NCBI GenBank assembly: GCA_937892215.1
Contig: CALAVE010000018.1
Location: 1 to 26,879, forward strand
DNA: 26,879 nt
Source: an uncultured Porphyromonadaceae bacterium
Lineage (GTDB): Bacteria; Bacteroidota; Bacteroidia; Bacteroidales; Muribaculaceae
Reading direction: 5' to 3'
The position numbers were made by a program, and so were the translations under genes. The notes under the pieces were generated by a model. That model was given only the letters and a program-made list of their open reading frames with translations. It had not been told where the DNA came from and did no database searches. Shown here in pieces: positions 22,833 through 26,879 of this stretch; positions within the stretch are counted from its first letter, which is position 1; every line of letters starts with the position of its first letter.

Positions 22833-23369
22833 ATGAAAGAAGAGATTATAATAGCAGGATTTGGCGGCCAGGGAGTGCTGTCGATGGGTAAGATACTGGC
22901 GTATTCCGGTCTGATGGAAGGCAAGGAAGTGACGTGGATGCCGTCGTATGGGCCGGAGCAGCGCGGCGGCACGGCGAATGTGACGGTGATACTGAGCGAT
23001 GAACGAATTTCTTCGCCCATTCTCAATGCTTACGATACGGTGGTGGTGCTGAATCAGCAGAGCCTAGACCGGTTTGAGAGCAAGGTGAAGCCCGGAGGCG
23101 TATTGATATATGACAGTTACGGAATCCACAAGCGGCCTACGCGTAAGGATATAAAAGTGTGTTGCATAGATGCCATGGAGGCTTCGTTCGAGATGAAGAA
23201 CGGAAAGTCGTATAACATGATAGTGCTTGGCGCGTTGCTGAAGTTGAAGCCGGTAGTGACAATAGAGAATGTGCTGAAGGGGCTGAAGAAGACGTTGCCT
23301 GAGCGTCACTGGAACACGTTGCCGCAGAACGAGGAGGCGTTGCGGTGCGGAATGAATCTGGTGGAGTGA
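22833..23369 (+). CDS. korC: 2-oxoacid:ferredoxin oxidoreductase, gamma subunit
   Basis: 178 residues of the POR/KOR gamma domain: IIIAGFGGQGVLSMGKIL at the N-terminus, with GFGGQG (9-14), then PSYGPEQRGG and ANVTVILSDERISSPI. This domain binds the CoA-interacting region in the assembled complex. It is the last gene of the operon; a convergent hairpin separates it from alanine dehydrogenase. Confidence 0.94.
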   Translation: MKEEIIIAGFGGQGVLSMGKILAYSGLMEGKEVTWMPSYGPEQRGGTANVTVILSDERISSPILNAYDTVVVLNQQSLDRFESKVKPGGVLIYDSYGIHKRPTRKDIKVCCIDAMEASFEMKNGKSYNMIVLGALLKLKPVVTIENVLKGLKKTLPERHWNTLPQNEEALRCGMNLVE

Positions 23370-23401
23370 GTTTCACAACCAGTATTCAAGCAAGATAAAA
23401 T

Positions 23402-23438
23402 AAGCGAGCGGAGCCGGAAAGACCGGATTCGCTCGCTT
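23402..23438 (-). terminator. Hairpin terminator between korC and ald
   Basis: AAGCGAGCG (23402-23410) pairs with CGCTCGCTT (23430-23438) over 9 bp, with an inner CCGG/CCGG pair. On the minus strand the stem is followed by ATTTTATC, so it should end ald transcripts. On the plus strand there is no T-tract, so it ends the kor operon at best weakly. Confidence 0.75.
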
Positions 23439-23464
23439 GGTGAATTTGGGTGTAAGCTTGGTAG

Positions 23465-24571
23465 TTACAGGGTGATGGGCTCGTAGGGCAGTCCCCACGT
23501 ATCGGCCACGGCCTTGTAAGTGACTTTTCCTTCCACCACGTTCAGCCCGAGGAACAGGGCAGGGTCGTCCTTGCAGGCCTGTTGCCAGCCCTTGTCGGCC
23601 AGAGCCACTGCGTAGCGCAGAGTAGCGTTGGTGAGAGCGGTGGTGGAGGTGTTGGGCACGGCGCCCGGGATGTTGGCCACGGCATAGTGCAGAATACCGT
23701 CCACCATATAAGTGGGCTCGCTGTGGGTAGTGGGGTGCGAGGTCTCGAAGCATCCACCCTGGTCAATGGCTACATCGACGAGGACTGTTCCCGGCTCCAT
23801 TTCCTTGAGCATGTCGCGAGTGATGAGGAACGGTGTCTTAGCGCCCGGTATGAGCACAGAGCCGATGATGATGTCCACGTCGGGCAACTGCTGGCGGATG
23901 TTGTGTTCATTGGAGTAGAGCGTGTGGATGTTGGGAGGCGTTTCCAGGTCGAGCTGGCGCAGGCGAGGCAGGGAGATGTCGGTGATGGTTACATCAGCGC
24001 CCATGCCTGCTGCGGTACGTGCTGCGGCTTCGCCCACGATGCCTCCGCCCAGGACGAGCACTTTGGCCGGTTTCACGCCGGGTACACCACCAATGAGTTT
24101 GCCCTTGCCGCCCTTGGTCTTCTGGAGGAAGTAGGCACCGTTGAGCGTTGCCATGCGTCCGGCCACTTCGCTCATGGGAATGAGCAATGGCAAAGCACGG
24201 TTGGGCAGCTGAACGGTTTCGTAGGCGAGGCAAACGGCTCCGCTCTTAATCATGGCTTGAGTGAGTTCTTCGTCGCTTGCGAAATGGAAATAGGTGAATA
24301 CCAGCTGGCCTTTACGGATGAGCGGATACTCAGGAGCAATGGGTTCTTTTACTTTCACGATCATGTCGGCGAAAGCGTACACGTCTTCGATAGTGGGCAA
24401 GATGGACGCGCCAACTTTTATGTACTGCTCGTCGGGGAATCCGCTGTTTTCCCCTGCGGTGTGCTGTACTGCCACGGTGTGTCCGTGCTTGATGAGCTCG
24501 GCAACTCCAGCCGGAGTCATTCCTACTCGGTTCTCATTGTTCTTAATCTCTTTTGGAACTCCAATTCTCAT
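23465..24571 (-). CDS. ald: Alanine dehydrogenase
   Basis: 368 residues, the standard length. It reversibly deaminates L-alanine to pyruvate and ammonia with NAD+. Visible features: N-terminal MRIGVPKEIKNNENRVGMTP with Arg15, catalytic Lys75 in KVKEP and His96 in YFHFASD, the NAD-binding GGGIVGEAAA loop, and DVAIDQGG. It faces korDABC convergently; AGCS at 9927 could bring in alanine, which fits an alanine fermentation or nitrogen-recycling role, although this is inference. Its own promoter and a hairpin terminator make it a monocistronic unit. Confidence 0.98.
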   Translation of the reverse strand: MRIGVPKEIKNNENRVGMTPAGVAELIKHGHTVAVQHTAGENSGFPDEQYIKVGASILPTIEDVYAFADMIVKVKEPIAPEYPLIRKGQLVFTYFHFASDEELTQAMIKSGAVCLAYETVQLPNRALPLLIPMSEVAGRMATLNGAYFLQKTKGGKGKLIGGVPGVKPAKVLVLGGGIVGEAAARTAAGMGADVTITDISLPRLRQLDLETPPNIHTLYSNEHNIRQQLPDVDIIIGSVLIPGAKTPFLITRDMLKEMEPGTVLVDVAIDQGGCFETSHPTTHSEPTYMVDGILHYAVANIPGAVPNTSTTALTNATLRYAVALADKGWQQACKDDPALFLGLNVVEGKVTYKAVADTWGLPYEPITL

Positions 24572-24620
24572 TTTAGTATAATTTTTAAAGTTAATATGTT
24601 GTTTTGAGAAATATATGCTC

Positions 24621-24651
24621 CAAATTTAGTGATTTTACTTGAGAAAATCAA
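24621..24651 (-). promoter_or_regulatory. Promoter of ald
   Basis: On the minus strand: TTG (24649-24651), a 20-nt spacer and TAAATTTG (24621-24628), an exact -7 match. The predicted start is about 24614, 43 nt before the ATG. Confidence 0.75.
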
Positions 24652-24684
24652 CGAATATTTCTGAAAATTATCATAAAAAATAAT

Positions 24685-24712
24685 AAAGCGTGGCCTGTGA
24701 TGGCTACGCTTT
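24685..24712 (-). terminator. Intrinsic terminator of the DUF4919 gene
   Basis: AAAGCGTGGCC (24685-24695) pairs with GGCTACGCTTT (24702-24712) with one G-U pair and a 6-nt loop. On the minus strand the stem is followed by a T-rich run (ATTATTTTTTATG). It lies 27 nt after the stop codon. Confidence 0.85.
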
Positions 24713-24739
24713 TGTTCAGGTGTGGGCCGTGGGTATGTC

Positions 24740-25378
24740 TTAGAACCCTTTTTTCTTGATAAGGAACTCGTTGCGGTCTTGCTCAGTCTCGAAGGGGCAG
24801 GCGAAGTGGAACAGCCTCGGCTCTTTTTCACCGTTGACGGTGATGAGCAGCTCGTCGATGGAATAGTCGCCTTGCCGATTGATTTCCTTGTGGGAAGCCA
24901 CGTCCTTGGCATGGATTACGTTGAACAGGAACTGGTAGGCGTCGGTGGTTTGGGCCACTTTGACCGGATTCTCGGGTGATTCGCCTGAGCCAGATGCGGA
25001 AATGATGGCGTTAAGCCTGTTCAGTTTGCTTAGAAGAACAGCCCCCGTCTCCTTGTTGAACGCGCCCAGATAGGTGCAGTTGTATGCTTTCTTGAGCAGC
25101 AGCGTTGACAGCGGGTTGGAATCCAGTGCGTTCATGTAGAGATGGAAGGCAACTCGGTAGTCTTGCTTCTTGTAGAGCACGTCGGCAAGAGCGATGGATT
25201 GCTTCTGGCCTTGCGCGTGGGGGCAGAAAGAGAAGTAAAGTTGGGTTAGCATCTCTTCGGATATGTCGTCGTGTGATGAGAACCACAGTTGGAGAGCGTT
25301 GTTCAGTTCGCTGCCAAGGGCAGTTTGGAGAGCCCTGGAGTCGCATTTTGACAAGTCTATTTTAATTGGGTTGTTCAT
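24740..25378 (-). CDS. DUF4919-like protein with a TPR-like segment
   Basis: 212 residues, cytosolic, with no signal peptide. Residues about 45-110 form a TPR-like helical segment (LADVLYKKQDYRVAFHLYMNALDSNPLSTLLLKKAY). The second half shows the pattern I associate with the Bacteroidota family DUF4919: SKLNRLNAIISASGSGESPENPVKV, then YQFLFNVI and a strand-rich end (LFHFACPF). The function is unknown. It is transcribed alone, with a promoter and a terminator of its own, between ald and lgt. Confidence 0.8.
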   Translation of the reverse strand: MNNPIKIDLSKCDSRALQTALGSELNNALQLWFSSHDDISEEMLTQLYFSFCPHAQGQKQSIALADVLYKKQDYRVAFHLYMNALDSNPLSTLLLKKAYNCTYLGAFNKETGAVLLSKLNRLNAIISASGSGESPENPVKVAQTTDAYQFLFNVIHAKDVASHKEINRQGDYSIDELLITVNGEKEPRLFHFACPFETEQDRNEFLIKKKGF

Positions 25379-25412
25379 GTCGTTATGAGGATGATTAATG
25401 TTTGTGGTTTTG

Positions 25413-25445
25413 CAAAATTAAGAATAAAGTACGAAAAATGCCAAA
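25413..25445 (-). promoter_or_regulatory. Promoter of the DUF4919 gene
   Basis: On the minus strand: TTTG (25442-25445), a 21-nt spacer and TAATTTTG (25413-25420), a full consensus match. The -33 box abuts the lgt stop codon, so the promoter fills the intergenic space. The predicted start is about 25406, 28 nt before the ATG. Confidence 0.75.
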
Positions 25446-26315
25446 TTATTTCTTTTCATCTGCAAATTTATTGGGAAATTCAAGGTGTATCCTTGGTCTG
25501 AGCATGGCTCTGATGATGAGCCACACGCCGAGGATGATGAACGGGATGCTGAGCAATTGTCCCTGGTCGATGCCCCAGTTGGCTCTCATTGCGATTTCCC
25601 AGGGCTCCTGTACATTCTTTATGTATTCGATTAAGAAACGAGTGCCGAAGATGCCAAGCATGAACACGCCGAAGAGAAGTCCTTCGCGTTCCTGAGCGTT
25701 GCGTTTCCAGTAGAGCCACATGCATAGCGCGAACACTGCCAGATAGCACAGGGCCTCGTAGATTTGAGTAGGGTGGCTGGGAAGCGAGAAGATGGGTTGT
25801 GCGCCGTTAATCCACTGTCCTACGTTTTCCACGAAGCGGAAGCCCCATGGCAGAGATGTGACGCGTCCGTAGATTTCGTGGTTCATAAGGTTGCCCATAC
25901 GAATGAGGGCCGCTACGAGTCCCACCGGAACCACGATTCGGTCGAATGCCCATAGCATGTTGCGGTGAGTGACGTATCGGGAGTAGAACCAGATGGCAAT
26001 CATGATGGCGAGTGTGCCGCCATGGCTGGCGAGTCCGCCTTCCCAGATTTTGAAGATGTCGGCCGGATGATGGGAGTAGTAAGCCCAGTCGTAGAAGAAC
26101 ACGTGTCCCAGCCTTGCACCTATAACGGTGCCTATTACGGCGTAGATGAAGATGCTGGATGCCCACTTCTCGGGAGTGCCCTCATGCCGGAAAATGCGGT
26201 ATTCCAGTTCGTACCCAAGCCAGAAGCCTATGGCGAACAGCAATCCGTACCAGCGCACGGTGATTAGCCCGCTGAAAAGGTTAGGATTTACCGTCCATGT
26301 GATGAAATCTATCAT
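25446..26315 (-). CDS. lgt: Prolipoprotein diacylglyceryl transferase
   Basis: 289 residues from the ATG at 26315 (MIDFITWTVNPNLF). A longer frame opens at 26351, but the -7 promoter element overlaps that codon, which decides the start. Lgt transfers diacylglycerol from phosphatidylglycerol to the lipobox Cys of prolipoproteins in the inner membrane. Seven membrane segments are visible. The conserved residues are His98 in LASHGG and Arg139 in LIRMGNLMNHEIYG (with Asn142 and Glu147). It would lipidate the DUF4292 protein encoded here. It is transcribed alone and away from the adjacent rRNA operon. Confidence 0.97.
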   Translation of the reverse strand: MIDFITWTVNPNLFSGLITVRWYGLLFAIGFWLGYELEYRIFRHEGTPEKWASSIFIYAVIGTVIGARLGHVFFYDWAYYSHHPADIFKIWEGGLASHGGTLAIMIAIWFYSRYVTHRNMLWAFDRIVVPVGLVAALIRMGNLMNHEIYGRVTSLPWGFRFVENVGQWINGAQPIFSLPSHPTQIYEALCYLAVFALCMWLYWKRNAQEREGLLFGVFMLGIFGTRFLIEYIKNVQEPWEIAMRANWGIDQGQLLSIPFIILGVWLIIRAMLRPRIHLEFPNKFADEKK

Positions 26316-26348
26316 TTTAATTATCGCAGTTACATAATTAGTGATGTG

Positions 26349-26356
26349 CAAAGTTA
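26349..26356 (-). promoter_or_regulatory. -7 element of lgt
   Basis: The minus strand reads TAACTTTG, an exact match. The predicted start is about 26342, 27 nt before the ATG at 26315. The best TTG -33 box (26380-26382) is 23 nt away, which is slightly too far, so the call is mainly on the -7 box. Confidence 0.6.
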
Positions 26357-26390
26357 GTAAATAATATTAAAAGAGTGAACAACGGAGGGT

Positions 26391-26459
26391 AAAAATCACG
26401 GAGTGCGGTTGAAGGGTGTGGGGAAATGTGTGTAGATGTGGTGAGGTGGTGTGATTTTT
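26391..26459. repeat. 9-bp inverted repeat around a G/T-rich segment upstream of the rRNA operon
   Basis: AAAAATCAC (26391-26399) and GTGATTTTT (26451-26459) are perfectly complementary and enclose a 51-nt segment almost free of C on the plus strand, with several GG and GGG runs. The gap 26357-26546 between the lgt and rRNA promoters otherwise holds no gene. It is not a terminator of either neighbour, since both are transcribed away from it. It may be a cruciform or a G-rich structured promoter-upstream region. Confidence 0.4.
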
Positions 26460-26546
26460 GGCTTTTGCTATTGTGTTGCTTGATAGGGTGTTGCGTGCGG
26501 GGTGTGGATTTTTTGGAAAAAAAGTTTGAAAAAAGTGGCTAAAAAA

Positions 26547-26579
26547 TTTGGTTGGTATTGGTAAAAGGTTGTAACTTTG
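26547..26579 (+). promoter_or_regulatory. rRNA operon promoter
   Basis: TTTG (26547-26550), a 21-nt spacer and TAACTTTG (26572-26579), followed by CACCGC. A-tracts precede it (26516-26546), resembling a UP element. The predicted start is about 26586, leaving a leader of about 240 nt before mature 16S. Confidence 0.85.
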
Positions 26580-26585
26580 CACCGC

Positions 26586-26824
26586 TTTTCGGGAAAAATG
26601 AAGGTTTTTCCGTGGAGGCGAGACAGAGGTCATTGAAATGATTGCAATGTCATAGGACAGACAAGACAGCGAGAGACAAGAGATAAGGAAACGAGATCTG
26701 CGAGTCACTCGTCGATATCCAAATCCAAGGACAGGAAGATAAATCTGGCGGACAACCCGGGGCCGAGAGGTCGGACAAAGACGCGTTGCGCGTTGTTTTG
26801 GAAAAGATAAAATACAAGATAACT
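26586..26824 (+). ncRNA. rRNA operon 5' leader
   Basis: This is the transcribed spacer between the rRNA promoter and 16S. It is purine-rich and has small hairpins (CGAG-TCA-CTCG at 26701-26711, and CCGA-TCGG around 26764-26775). It contains no gene. It presumably carries antitermination and RNase III processing signals, but no boxA was recognised. Confidence 0.6.
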
Positions 26825-26879
26825 ACAACGAAGAGTTTGATCCTGGCTCAGGATGAACGCTAGCGACAGGCTTAACACA
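26825..26879 (+). rRNA. 16S ribosomal RNA, 5' end only
   Basis: The universal 5' sequence AGAGTTTGATC begins at 26832 and continues CTGGCTCAGGATGAACGC, then TAGCGACAGGCTTAACACA, the Bacteroidales form. By analogy with E. coli numbering the mature 5' end is near 26825. The window cuts the gene after about 55 nt. Confidence 0.95.

Noticed and set aside
23582..24607. 341-codon open frame opposite ald
   Set aside because: Antisense to an intact alanine dehydrogenase with all catalytic residues; the openness follows from codon use on the real strand.
26367..26708. 113-codon minus-strand frame upstream of and across the rRNA promoter
   Set aside because: It spans the rRNA promoter and leader, has low-complexity His/Ser/Pro composition and no family.

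Overview
The window is a chromosomal stretch of a Bacteroidales bacterium, probably Muribaculaceae-like. The evidence is the Bacteroides-type promoters (TTTG or TTG, 19-21 nt, then TAnnTTTG) in front of most transcription units, general scarcity of Shine-Dalgarno sites, Bacteroidota families (DUF4292, DUF4919, BspA-like leucine-rich repeats, an M6 protease with a type IX-like C-terminal tail), and the first ~55 nt of a Bacteroidales-type 16S rRNA at the right edge. The family-level placement is inference.

Layout. 76-5053 (minus): a four-gene operon of two rhomboid proteases, a membrane-anchored endonuclease/exonuclease/phosphatase-fold protein and a secreted M3 peptidase. 5261-6650 (plus): an HU protein and a cytosolic-looking leucine-rich-repeat protein. 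6831-11285 (plus): dut, a large TPR protein, a DUF4292 lipoprotein and an alanine/glycine:sodium symporter. 11328-14923 (minus): MBOAT acyltransferase, SGNH-fold protein and glycosyltransferase, which look like a glycan-modification module. 15161-16789 (plus): a GT2 glycosyltransferase and a SprT-like protein. 17057-19570: a large secreted M6 metalloprotease behind two tandem promoters. 19678-20343: DUF2461. 20726-23369: a four-subunit 2-oxoacid:ferredoxin oxidoreductase (order D-A-B-C). 23465-26315 (minus): alanine dehydrogenase, a DUF4919 protein and lgt, each with its own promoter. 26547-26879: rRNA operon promoter, leader and the start of 16S rRNA.

How the genes fit together. The symporter, alanine dehydrogenase and 2-oxoacid:ferredoxin oxidoreductase are consistent with amino-acid fermentation that feeds reduced ferredoxin, although they are separate transcription units. 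Lgt, DUF4292, the MBOAT/SGNH pair, the glycosyltransferases, the rhomboids and the secreted proteases all concern the envelope.

Most unusual feature: the 382-nt gap before the oxidoreductase operon holds a ~184-bp imperfect palindrome (20403-20586) with 18-bp terminal inverted repeats matching at 17 of 18 positions. A diverged extra copy of its end lies at 20673-20706, 19 nt before the korD start codon, and an 11-nt match to its tip lies 8 nt before the leucine-rich-repeat gene. It resembles a miniature mobile element or dispersed hairpin element. No CRISPR array, tRNA gene, insertion sequence or phage gene was seen.
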